From Psychroserpens sp041224425 (GTDB lineage: Bacteria > Bacteroidota > Bacteroidia > Flavobacteriales > Flavobacteriaceae), in the NCBI RefSeq assembly GCF_041224425.1, contig NZ_JBGFGL010000071.1, positions 124,001-188,000 of the forward strand: a stretch of DNA of 64,000 nucleotides. The letters run 5' to 3'. The position numbers were made by a program, and so were the translations under genes. Below are positions 7,969 through 15,567 of this stretch, piece after piece. How positions within the stretch are numbered: the stretch's first letter is position 1; each line of letters opens with the position of its first letter. The notes under the pieces are model-generated. The model did no database searches. It saw only the letters and a program-made list of their open reading frames with translations, and was not told the origin of the DNA.

Positions 7969-8934
7969 ATGAATATGAGATCATTGTTGACCATTTTTGT
8001 TATATTTTTTGTTTTCGTGTCCTGTAAAGAGGAAGACGAAATAGAACAGAAAATTTCTAAAATAGAATTAGATGTTTTGGTAGAACGCTTTGATCGTGCC
8101 TTTGCCAATGCTACTCCTAAGGATTTGCCTCAGTTAAAGAATGCCTTTCCTTTTTTGTTTTCTGAAAAAGTGCCTGATTCTGTTTGGATCAATAGAATGA
8201 ATGACACCTTACAAGAGCAGTTGTTATTTGAGGTCGATAAAACTTTTGGAGATTTTTCAAATACGGAAGATGAGCTATTTAGGCTGTTCCAGCATTTGAA
8301 ATATTATGATCAAATGTTTACGGTTCCAAGAGTAATCACTTTAACTAATGATGTTGAATACAGAACCAGTGTGATTGTTACCGATACGATTGTATTGATT
8401 GCCTTAGATAATTACTTAGGAAGTGCACATGAATTCTATGGGAATATTCCAAAGTATAAGACCCAGAACATGAAGCCCTCTCAAATTATACCAGATTTGG
8501 CTCAAACATATGCCCAAAAACACATCTTCCAATCCCAGCAAAAAACGTTGTTGGATGATATGGTTTATTTTGGAAAGCAATTGTACTTCATGGATCGAGT
8601 GATACCTTTTAGGTCAGATGAAACCAAAATAGGTTATACAGAAGAGCAACTGGAATTTGCTAAAGCTAATGAAGATCAAATTTGGACCTATTTTATTGAA
8701 AATGAATATTTGTACAGTACAGATAGAAGTCTTCCAGGTCGCTTTATTGCTGATGCGCCATTCTCTAAATTTTACCTACAATTGGATAGAGAATCACCAG
8801 GTCGGCTTGGGCAATATATAGGTTGGCAAATTGTAAGGGCTTATATGGAAAAGAATGAGGTTCCATTGATGGAGATGCTTAAAAAAGATGCTGTAGAAAT
8901 ATTTAACAAATCAAATTATAAACCACCAAAGTAA
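7969..8934 (+). CDS. gldB: Gliding motility lipoprotein GldB
   Basis: Known in Flavobacterium as a membrane lipoprotein needed for gliding. The N-terminus is a lipoprotein signal (MRSLLTIFVIFFVFVSC) with the lipid-carrying Cys about 19 residues from the ATG at 7969; an in-frame TTG at 7963 is an alternative start. The middle contains GSAHEFYG, the conserved His-Glu segment of the GldB/DUF2268-like fold. The length (about 321) is normal. Its stop codon overlaps the gldC start in the sequence TAATG, so the pair is translationally coupled. Confidence 0.93.
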   Translation: MNMRSLLTIFVIFFVFVSCKEEDEIEQKISKIELDVLVERFDRAFANATPKDLPQLKNAFPFLFSEKVPDSVWINRMNDTLQEQLLFEVDKTFGDFSNTEDELFRLFQHLKYYDQMFTVPRVITLTNDVEYRTSVIVTDTIVLIALDNYLGSAHEFYGNIPKYKTQNMKPSQIIPDLAQTYAQKHIFQSQQKTLLDDMVYFGKQLYFMDRVIPFRSDETKIGYTEEQLEFAKANEDQIWTYFIENEYLYSTDRSLPGRFIADAPFSKFYLQLDRESPGRLGQYIGWQIVRAYMEKNEVPLMEMLKKDAVEIFNKSNYKPPK

Positions 8935-9272
8935 TGGGAAAAAACTATACATCAACAATAGAGTTAACGGTTGAATTAGATGAGAACAGAGTGCCAGAAA
9001 AACTGCATTGGACTGCCGAAGATGGAGGGATTTCTAAAGAAGAAGCCAAGGCTATGATGCTTGCCGTTTGGGATAGTAAGGCGCAAGAGACGTTGAGAAT
9101 AGATTTATGGACCAAAGACATGCCAGTTGATGAAATGAAAGTGTTTTTTCATCAAACTTTAGTAGAAATGAGCAAGACCTTCCACAGAGCTACCCAAGAT
9201 GAGAAAATGTCGGCAACAATGATGGATTTCTGTGATTATTTTGCTGAAAAGTTAGAACTCAAAAAAAGCTAA
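8934..9272 (+). CDS. gldC: Gliding motility protein GldC
   Basis: A 112-residue cytoplasmic protein that begins MGKNYTSTIELTVELDENRVPEKLHW, recognised by the family landmark VPEKLHWTAEDGG. GldC partners GldB in flavobacterial gliding and improves motility rather than being strictly required. It starts inside the gldB stop codon. It is followed by 166 bases without a gene that end in a strong terminator. Confidence 0.93.
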   Translation: MGKNYTSTIELTVELDENRVPEKLHWTAEDGGISKEEAKAMMLAVWDSKAQETLRIDLWTKDMPVDEMKVFFHQTLVEMSKTFHRATQDEKMSATMMDFCDYFAEKLELKKS

Positions 9273-9360
9273 AGCATTTATTAACGGTTCAATAAACTTC
9301 GCTTTACAATGAACGGAGTTCCATAAGTTAACTTTGTGTTGCTATTAATCAACAATTGAA

Positions 9361-9412
9361 AAAAACATTAGTCAGACTTTCCAATGGATGAAAGTGACTA
9401 ATGTTTTATTGT
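9361..9412. terminator. Bidirectional terminator between gldC and the paralogue array
   Basis: ACATTAGTCA (about 9365) pairs with TGACTAATGT (about 9394-9403). An inner CTTTC/GAAAG pair extends the hairpin. The hairpin is flanked by A and T runs, so it can serve gldC and the convergent gene at 9439. Confidence 0.8.
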
Positions 9413-9438
9413 TTATAAGCTATTATCAAAAAGAGATA

Positions 9439-10212
9439 TTAAAGACCAAAATCTGAGTTACTTTCCTCATTGATTGCAACACTTCTTTCTGAGTTTACTG
9501 CAACACTGCTTTTAAGAGGTCTAGTATTCGTTGCAAACAGAGGTTCTTCATTGAAAGAAGAAGAATTTTCGGCATACTTATAATAGTCTGGGTTTTTCAT
9601 TTGCTTATCCATAAATTCTGAAGTATTGTAAACTTCATAAATAGCTAAGGTATTATTTTCACCTATTTTGGATTTTTTCTCCAACTTATGTTTTGAAATT
9701 AGTTTAGCAATATCATCTTTGTGTTCCAATCGCATCGATTTGTTAGAGCCAAAATTGGAATTGCTTTCACTTACAACCCAAAAATAAGTAGGTGTTTGAG
9801 TTTTGGCAGAATTCATTCTGTTTTGCTTAGGAGTTGCAATCGTATTATTTGTTGTTATTTCCTTACCTGTTAGAGGTGTTATTTTATGGTCCTCTCGTTT
9901 ATCCATGTACATTACGATCCATTTTCCGTCAACTCTTGCCTGAACTACATATTTACCTTTGGGAATAGAAGTAAGATTAATCTTGGAAACATTACTATTC
10001 ACATCTACACTTTTAGAATACTTATCGTTAAAAATGTCGACCTGTAATATCTTATCACCAGTACTTTTAAGAATCAGGCTATCTTTTTGGGCGTTAATGC
10101 TTTGTTGTAAAAACTGAGCTTTATAATTAATATTTTTCTGGAAAGCTAGTTGTTGGCAGTAAGAAAAAATAGAAATTAAAACAAAACTTAATGTAATATA
10201 TAAACTTTTCAT
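9439..10212 (-). CDS. Secreted protein of unknown function, tandem paralogue A
   Basis: First of four neighbouring paralogues, 257 residues. A signal peptide ends near YCQ (residue 19). Next comes a conserved block of short beta strands (FQKNINYKAQFLQQS; VDIFNDKYSKSVDVNS; INLTSIPKGKYVVQARVDGKW) whose last part resembles the GxYxVxA end of T9SS sorting domains. A second conserved block (YFWVVSESNSNFGSNKSMR, LEKKSKIGENNTLAIYEVY, FMDKQMKNPDYYKY) ends the shared core. This copy has an extra Ser/Asn-rich tail of about 40 residues. I do not recognise the family. Outer-membrane or surface placement is a guess from the signal peptide. Confidence 0.75.
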   Translation of the reverse strand: MKSLYITLSFVLISIFSYCQQLAFQKNINYKAQFLQQSINAQKDSLILKSTGDKILQVDIFNDKYSKSVDVNSNVSKINLTSIPKGKYVVQARVDGKWIVMYMDKREDHKITPLTGKEITTNNTIATPKQNRMNSAKTQTPTYFWVVSESNSNFGSNKSMRLEHKDDIAKLISKHKLEKKSKIGENNTLAIYEVYNTSEFMDKQMKNPDYYKYAENSSSFNEEPLFATNTRPLKSSVAVNSERSVAINEESNSDFGL

Positions 10213-10484
10213 AATGAGTTGGTTTTATGAGGTCTCGTTTATAATGGTATTACATAAAGTAGATTTGGAAGTGGAGTCCATAACATTGCAAAATTTTGAA
10301 TCATATTAGCGTATTATGGCACTGTATAATGTATATACGTATGATTTTATAGGACGGTTTTAATTTTTCTTTTTTTTAACGAAGTTTAACGGTCTTTAAC
10401 AATCGACTTTCCTAAGCTATTGTATAGTTTGATCTTGATTTATGCCTATTGAAACAAAGAATAAGCTATGTGAGAAGTTCGATT

Positions 10485-11192
10485 TTAAAAGCCCTCTTGA
10501 TTAGTGTCTACAGAAGTGTAATAAGGTATCGCATTAAAAGCTTCAGACTTTCCTGTTTCATAATACGATGGATTTTTAAGTTGGTTGGGCATAAATTCGG
10601 AAGTATTATAAACTTCGTAAATTGTTAATTTGTTGTTTTTTCCAACTGAAGATTTCAATTCCAATTTGTTCTTGTAAATGATTCTAGCAATATCTTCTTT
10701 GTATTCCAGTCGCATAGATTTTCGAGAGCCAAAGCTCGAATTACTTTCATAAACGACCCAATAATAGTTTACTTTTTTCGTTTCATTTGGGCTATTGGTT
10801 ATGGTGTCTGCCTCATTTAATGTATGCGTCAAATATCTGTCTTTAGAATTTTTGGAAGTAAGAGGTGTTTCATCCATTTTTTCCAAGTACATTACAATCC
10901 ATTTTTTGTCCACTTTGGCTTGAATGACATAATTTCCAATTGGTAAAGTTTTTAGATTGATCTTGGTTTTAGTGTCATTGATCTCTAAGCTTTTTGAATA
11001 GAATTCGTTAAAAATATCAATCTGTAAAATGTGATTGTTTTTACTTTCAAGAACCAAGACATCGCCATTGTTTTCAAGGCTTTGCTCTAAGACGCTTGCT
11101 CTGTAATTAACGTTTTTGTGGAATTTAATCTGCTGACCATAGCTGAGTATGGAGCATAGCAAGATTGCTACAATGTAGGTTGTTTTTGACAT
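10485..11192 (-). CDS. Secreted protein of unknown function, tandem paralogue B
   Basis: Second copy, 235 residues, signal peptide ending near YGQ (residue 20). It keeps both conserved blocks: KFHKNVNYRASVLEQSLE and DIFNEFYSKSLEIND in the first, and YYWVVYESNSSFGSRKSMR with KSSVGKNNKLTIYEVY in the second. The linker between blocks is the most variable part. It is 272 bases from copy A, with a spacer too long for tight coupling, and has its own candidate promoter box, so each copy may be transcribed separately. Confidence 0.75.
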   Translation of the reverse strand: MSKTTYIVAILLCSILSYGQQIKFHKNVNYRASVLEQSLENNGDVLVLESKNNHILQIDIFNEFYSKSLEINDTKTKINLKTLPIGNYVIQAKVDKKWIVMYLEKMDETPLTSKNSKDRYLTHTLNEADTITNSPNETKKVNYYWVVYESNSSFGSRKSMRLEYKEDIARIIYKNKLELKSSVGKNNKLTIYEVYNTSEFMPNQLKNPSYYETGKSEAFNAIPYYTSVDTNQEGF

Positions 11193-11209
11193 GGTTTTGG
11201 GGCATTTGT

Positions 11210-11217
11210 CAAATCTA
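11210..11217 (-). promoter_or_regulatory. Candidate -7 box (TAGATTTG) of paralogue B
   Basis: TAGATTTG on the minus strand, 17 bases before the ATG, matches TAnnTTTG. No convincing -33 TTG at the right distance. Confidence 0.35.
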
Positions 11218-11366
11218 ATATAAGCAAAAAATAATATATCGGTCTATTTCAGGCTGATTTCAGTCCAATTACATTAAAACCTGTAGAGGTTTTTAAGATA
11301 ATGTTTCACCTTTATGGCCTTAGGAATTATAGCTTATAATTAAAGTTGAAACAAATACGTAAAGGC

Positions 11367-12080
11367 TTAAGGCGTGATTTGCTTTTTGGTAGAATAATAA
11401 GGTTTTGCATTAAAAACTTTAGAATGCTTTGATTTGTAGTATTTCGGATTCCTGAGCTGTTTCTTCATGAATTTTGCCTTGTTGTAAACCTCATAAACAA
11501 GAAGGCTATTGTTTTTGCCAACTTCAGATTTCAGTTCTAATTCAACCCTTGAAATTAACTCTTGCACTTCGTCTTTATATTCCAAACTCATGGATTTACT
11601 TGAGCCAAAATTATTATTGCTTTCATAAACCACCCAATAATAGGTTTTTGTGTTTTTATCAATTTTTTTAGCCTTTTTTATTTTTGGGAGCTTAGCTTTT
11701 AGTAATGTTGAAAGTTTTACTTCATTGTCGATTAGGCTTTCATCAATATCCAGCCGCTTATCTAAGTACATAACAATTCTTTTCTTGCCCACTCTTGCCT
11801 GAACGATAAAGCTGCCTATAGGTAATATGCTAAGGTCAATTTTTGCGGTATTCGAGTTAACATCAATACTTTTTAAATAATCTTCTTTTAAAAAATCAAC
11901 TTGAATGATGGGTTTTTTACTGCTTACTAAAACTAGGGAGTCATTATTGATGGTCAGATGTTGTTCTAGATATTTAGCTTTGTGATTTACGTTTTTTTGA
12001 AAAAAAACACTTTGCCCATATGAAAAAACAGAAAATAGGGTAAGTATTATAACATAAAATTTTGTCTTCATGGCTATCAT
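11367..12080 (-). CDS. Secreted protein of unknown function, tandem paralogue C
   Basis: Third copy, 237 residues. ATG at 12080 precedes a second in-frame ATG at 12071 (MKTKFYVIIL), which gives a cleaner signal peptide ending near YGQ. Conserved blocks: FFQKNVNHKAKYLEQHL, VDFLKEDYLKSIDVNS, YYWVVYESNNNFGSSKSM and KSEVGKNNSLLVYEVY. The linker is Lys-rich. VDIFN of the other copies is VDFLK here, so this copy has drifted at an otherwise constant site. It has the best promoter of the four. Confidence 0.75.
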   Translation of the reverse strand: MIAMKTKFYVIILTLFSVFSYGQSVFFQKNVNHKAKYLEQHLTINNDSLVLVSSKKPIIQVDFLKEDYLKSIDVNSNTAKIDLSILPIGSFIVQARVGKKRIVMYLDKRLDIDESLIDNEVKLSTLLKAKLPKIKKAKKIDKNTKTYYWVVYESNNNFGSSKSMSLEYKDEVQELISRVELELKSEVGKNNSLLVYEVYNKAKFMKKQLRNPKYYKSKHSKVFNAKPYYSTKKQITP

Positions 12081-12099
12081 TTGGGCTATGGTTATTAAT

Positions 12100-12130
12100 C
12101 AAATTTAGTTTTTTTAACGATATGAGTCAA
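12100..12130 (-). promoter_or_regulatory. Promoter of paralogue C (TTG-N20-TAAATTTG)
   Basis: On the minus strand TTG (12128-12130) is followed by 20 bases and TAAATTTG (12100-12107), a full match to the Bacteroidota pattern. It lies about 20 bases before the start codon. Confidence 0.6.
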
Positions 12131-12251
12131 TATAAAATGTCTTTTTAAAACTGTCTTTTGATTAAAATATAGACCAATTTAATGAAGGTCTAGTTTAGTT
12201 TTTGATGAAACCAGTAAGTTTTTTTGATGCTTTTAATTCAGTTTGAATCTC

Positions 12252-12911
12252 TTAAATAGATTCAAGATGAGTATCAGATTTAAGATACTCATTAGAGTCG
12301 TAAAGTGGTTCAGAATCAAAATATTTTGAGTTTTCGACCGATTGGTAATAATTTGAATTTCTTGACTGCATGTTCATGAATTCAGATTTGTCATAAACAG
12401 GGTAAACCTGTAAAGTATTGTCTTTTCCAACTTTTGATTTTAACTCCAATTGATTCTTGGTGATAAGCTTTGCAACTCTGTCTTTATGCTCTAATTTCAT
12501 GGATTTGCGTGATCCAAAATTGGAATTGCTTTCTAAAACCACCCAATAGTAAAGCGATTTTTTATCAGACCTCATAGCAGTAACTGCAGCAGGCTTTTTT
12601 TGCAAATACATCACAATCCATTTCTTGTTTACTTGAGCTTGAACGATAAAATTTCCTACAGGAAGTTCCTTGAGGTCAATAGCAGTACTCGAGCTGTTTA
12701 CCGAAATTTGCCTTGAATAGGTTTCGTTAAAGATGTCAACTTGTGATATGGACGCTGTTTTACTGCTCAGAATGAGACTGTCTTTATCTTTATTGAGTTT
12801 TTGTTGTAAAATCCGGGCTTTATAATTTACATTTTTTTGAAAGGTGATTTGCTGACCATTCATTAAAAATGTAGATAGCATTAAGAGTATCGTAAGTAGT
12901 TTTTTGTCCAT
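12252..12911 (-). CDS. Secreted protein of unknown function, tandem paralogue D
   Basis: Fourth and shortest copy, 219 residues, signal peptide ending near NGQ (residue 20). It contains TFQKNVNYKARILQQKL, VDIFNETYSRQISVNS and IDLKELPVGNFIVQA in the first block, then YYWVVLESNSNFGSRKSM and KSKVGKDNTLQVYPVYDKSEF in the second. The linker is reduced to about ten residues, so this copy shows the minimal core. The four genes run head to tail with 170-270 base spacers, which fits repeated local duplication. Confidence 0.75.
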   Translation of the reverse strand: MDKKLLTILLMLSTFLMNGQQITFQKNVNYKARILQQKLNKDKDSLILSSKTASISQVDIFNETYSRQISVNSSSTAIDLKELPVGNFIVQAQVNKKWIVMYLQKKPAAVTAMRSDKKSLYYWVVLESNSNFGSRKSMKLEHKDRVAKLITKNQLELKSKVGKDNTLQVYPVYDKSEFMNMQSRNSNYYQSVENSKYFDSEPLYDSNEYLKSDTHLESI

Positions 12912-13042
12912 AACGTTTTACTTTTTCAATTTTTAATATTTCGTTCTAGGTTGGGAATATTAAGACACCGTTAGCTTAGAAAGGTCACTTTTTTAATTAT
13001 TGCTTTGAACCTTAGAAATAATTATAATGTTTAAATTAGCTT

Positions 13043-13657
13043 ATGCGAAAAATTGTATTTGGTGTTGTCATCACGCTAATCATTCTTTTTACATTCAAGT
13101 ATTGCAGTGACCGTAAGGAAGATAGAATAACGCTTCAAGAACATTCTGCACTAATTGAAAAGCAAATTCAGAATGTTGGAAAACTTGTCGTTACAGAAGG
13201 TCATTTCAGTGAGGTCTTTAGTTATCAGAATTCTAAGGCTGTTTTTGGAGATTTGATTGAAGTTGAAAAAAAAGCCTTAGTTGTGGTTAATGCCGAAGTA
13301 AGCATTGCTTATGATTTGAGTCAGATAGAATACACTATTGATGAAGCCAGCAAAACACTGCAGATTACGGCAATACCTGAAGCGGAAATCAAGGTGGCTC
13401 CAGATTTTGAGTACTATGATATTCAGGCCGATTTCTTGAATCCATTTGAGGCCAAGGACTATAACGAAATTAAAGCCATTGTAAAGAAATCCTTAATGAA
13501 AAAAATTGAGGCTTCAGATCTCAAAACCAATGCAAAAAACAGGTTGATTAGTGAACTGTCCAAGTTTTATATCCTAACCAATTCATTAGGTTGGACCTTA
13601 GAATACAATCAAACACCTATTGATGAGGTTGATCGTTTTTTTGAGTTGAAACTATAA
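13043..13657 (+). CDS. DUF4230 domain protein
   Basis: A 204-residue protein with one N-terminal membrane helix (IVFGVVITLIILFTFKY) and a periplasmic DUF4230 domain, recognised by GKLVVTEGHFSEVFSYQ, the alternating strands VVVNAEVSIAYDLSQIEY and the C-terminal helix pattern. Members are common next to varied genes in Bacteroidota and have no known role. The stop codon touches the 18-bp palindromic element that precedes the next gene. Confidence 0.85.
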   Translation: MRKIVFGVVITLIILFTFKYCSDRKEDRITLQEHSALIEKQIQNVGKLVVTEGHFSEVFSYQNSKAVFGDLIEVEKKALVVVNAEVSIAYDLSQIEYTIDEASKTLQITAIPEAEIKVAPDFEYYDIQADFLNPFEAKDYNEIKAIVKKSLMKKIEASDLKTNAKNRLISELSKFYILTNSLGWTLEYNQTPIDEVDRFFELKL

Positions 13658-13705
13658 ATACGTCATTTTGCGTATAATTTTGTAGTCATTCTTTTAATAT
13701 CTTAG
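13658..13705 (+). promoter_or_regulatory. 18-bp palindromic element plus TAATATCTTA box
   Basis: ATACGTCATTTTGCGTAT (13658-13675; ATACG and CGTAT arms) is followed by 20 bases (13676-13695) and then AATATCTTA. The same arrangement with identical spacing occurs at 15502-15548 before the MORN gene. It lies 52 bases before the start at 13728. Confidence 0.6.
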
Positions 13706-13727
13706 TAAAACCAATAAACATTTTAAA

Positions 13728-14888
13728 ATGTCTGTTTCTAAATCAGCACTAATCGCATTAGCGTTTCTCTTTGGTTTAAACTGGTCTTTTTTTGGCCAAA
13801 GTGAGCAGTATACCTATTCAAGAGTGGCCAATAAGTTTGAGATATTCAATTCTAAAGGAGAAAATATAAGTAGTGACATAACATACATATCAAATTTTAA
13901 TTCCTTGTTTTATTATGTGTACGTTCCAAATTCAAAAACACTTTTAAAGCTTAGTTACTTATCAGCAGCTCAAAATAAGACTAGCGTAGCCGAGAAAGTT
14001 TTAGAAGGAAAAGAACCCAACTTCATTTATTTTGATGATAAAGGTGATTTTTATATCTACTGCGAAGGACGAGAGTTAGATTTAAAAGATGTTAATTTAA
14101 CAACGCCTAATACCAAGATTTTTGTAATGTCTCCTAAAGATTCTAATTATTCCTATACGTTCTTGTATAGTCAAGATTATTATGGAATCACAGAGTTAAA
14201 ACGTTTGCCACCTAATAGTAACAATTTCTATTGGAGTAGAGTGCTTATGAAAGGCGATGTAACCAAGTCAGATTTCGTAGTTTATGCCAATGGAAGTTCG
14301 CCAAAATTGGAGAATGTTAGAGTATTGCCTAACGGTCATTTTTTGTTTTCAATCGAAAATCAATACTTTGAGATAAAGAATTTCAAAAGCGGCAAATTAA
14401 TGGCGATTAATAAGTTGCCTGAAATAACCAAGACTCAATACGATAGTATAATTAATGCTACTGTAAAAAAGGTTGTCACCGAAGTGCCAAAACAACTTGA
14501 GCAGATTAATAAACAGCAAAAACTGTTAAAAGAAATCAATAGTTCTAAACCCGTAAGTCCAATAAGTCAGTGTAAGTCTGATACAAATTGCCTTTTGCAG
14601 CTTTCAGAAAAAAATTATAATCAAGCTTTGCAGAACGGACAAACCCAAGAGCAGGCTTATGATGCTATGACCAAGGTTTTTGTCGATGCGTATGAAATCA
14701 ATCCCAAAGACACGTATGAGATGATGATGAATATGAAGAGCGAGCATGTAAATGAAGTTGTGAAGCGATTGCCTAAAGACATTAGATCAAGTATAAGAAG
14801 TATGTCTATGCAAACAGTAAAAGAATACGAAAAGACCTATGGGACTAAAGAGATAAAAACAGTGCCATATAAACCCAAGAAGAATTAA
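13728..14888 (+). CDS. Secreted protein of unknown function
   Basis: A 386-residue protein with a signal peptide (SALIALAFLFGLNWSFFGQ, end near residue 24). The first 230 residues are rich in aromatic residues and short strands with Gly-Asn turns (FIYFDDKGDFYIYCEGREL, VYANGSSPKLENVRVLPNGH), suggesting a beta-propeller-like or repeat fold. The last 150 residues are helical and contain a Cys pair, CKSDTNC, which may form a disulfide. I do not recognise a family. It shares its promoter architecture with the MORN protein gene 1.8 kb downstream, so the two are probably co-regulated. Confidence 0.7.
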   Translation: MSVSKSALIALAFLFGLNWSFFGQSEQYTYSRVANKFEIFNSKGENISSDITYISNFNSLFYYVYVPNSKTLLKLSYLSAAQNKTSVAEKVLEGKEPNFIYFDDKGDFYIYCEGRELDLKDVNLTTPNTKIFVMSPKDSNYSYTFLYSQDYYGITELKRLPPNSNNFYWSRVLMKGDVTKSDFVVYANGSSPKLENVRVLPNGHFLFSIENQYFEIKNFKSGKLMAINKLPEITKTQYDSIINATVKKVVTEVPKQLEQINKQQKLLKEINSSKPVSPISQCKSDTNCLLQLSEKNYNQALQNGQTQEQAYDAMTKVFVDAYEINPKDTYEMMMNMKSEHVNEVVKRLPKDIRSSIRSMSMQTVKEYEKTYGTKEIKTVPYKPKKN

Positions 14889-14899
14889 TTCATTTCCAT

Positions 14900-14907
14900 T
14901 ATTTTTG
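14900..14907 (+). promoter_or_regulatory. Candidate -7 box (TATTTTTG) directly before the TetR gene
   Basis: TATTTTTG ends only five bases before the ATG at 14913. If it is used, the transcript would start at or next to the start codon (leaderless). Confidence 0.35.
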
Positions 14908-14912
14908 GGGAA

Positions 14913-15488
14913 ATGAAATCAGAAACACGTAAAGAAGAAATCATTGCTACCGCAGCCAAGCTTTTTAAGGAAAAAGGTTATAGCGCAGTAACCATGCGTG
15001 ATTTAGCTTCAGAATTAGGGATAAAAGCTGCAAGTTTATACAATCATATCGCTTCTAAGCAAGATATTTTAAAAGCAATTATCATCTCGATAGCTGAAGC
15101 ATTTACAAAAGGTATTAAGTTGGTCATTGCTTCAGATATTTCTAGTATAGAAAAACTTAAGCAAGTCGTTGAGTTGCATGTAAATATTACATCTTATAAC
15201 ACCAATGGAATGGCTTCGCTGAACAATGATTGGATGCATTTGGAAGACCAATTGGAATATTATTTGACATTGAGGTCAAATTATGAAAATGAAATACGAT
15301 GCATCATAGAAAATGGGATAAGTGAAGGTGAAATTGTTGATGAAAACGTAGAGGTCATACTGTTTTCAATGTTATCTACACTGCGTTCACTCTATCTATG
15401 GATTCCCAAAAAAGAAGATTTAAATCCGAAACAACTGGCTAAAAGTTTAAGTCAGATATTGATTAAAGGTATCAGCCAGACGAGCTAA
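14913..15488 (+). CDS. TetR-family regulator, probable repressor of the paa operon
   Basis: A 191-residue protein with an N-terminal TetR DNA-binding domain (1-60: KEEIIATAAKLFKEKGYSAV, MRDLASELGIKAASLYNHI) and a helical ligand-binding part. It is the only transcription factor near the phenylacetate genes. TetR-type PaaR proteins control such genes in other bacteria, with phenylacetyl-CoA as ligand. The first promoter of the paa operon carries a perfect palindrome that agrees at nine of ten fixed positions with the Thermus PaaR consensus CNAACGNNCGTTNG, as I recall it. The regulator is separated from the operon by the MORN gene, so the link is inferred. Confidence 0.8.
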   Translation: MKSETRKEEIIATAAKLFKEKGYSAVTMRDLASELGIKAASLYNHIASKQDILKAIIISIAEAFTKGIKLVIASDISSIEKLKQVVELHVNITSYNTNGMASLNNDWMHLEDQLEYYLTLRSNYENEIRCIIENGISEGEIVDENVEVILFSMLSTLRSLYLWIPKKEDLNPKQLAKSLSQILIKGISQTS

Positions 15489-15501
15489 CCCTTATTTTAT
15501 T

Positions 15502-15548
15502 ATACGTCATTTGTCGTATGGGATTCAAACAAACTTTATAGTATCTTA
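15502..15548 (+). promoter_or_regulatory. 18-bp palindromic element plus TAGTATCTTA box, second copy
   Basis: ATACGTCATTTGTCGTAT (15502-15519) matches the element at 13658 at 16 of 18 positions. It is followed by 20 bases and AGTATCTTA (15540-15548), the same geometry as the first copy, and lies 48 bases before the MORN gene. Confidence 0.6.
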
Positions 15549-15567
15549 CTTTTCTAAATAGTAAATT

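Noticed and set aside
10213..10484. Small gene or RNA in the 272-base spacer between paralogues A and B
   Set aside because: Only short AT-rich frames and an ATACGTAT stretch; no conserved motif, hairpin with T run, or convincing promoter pair.
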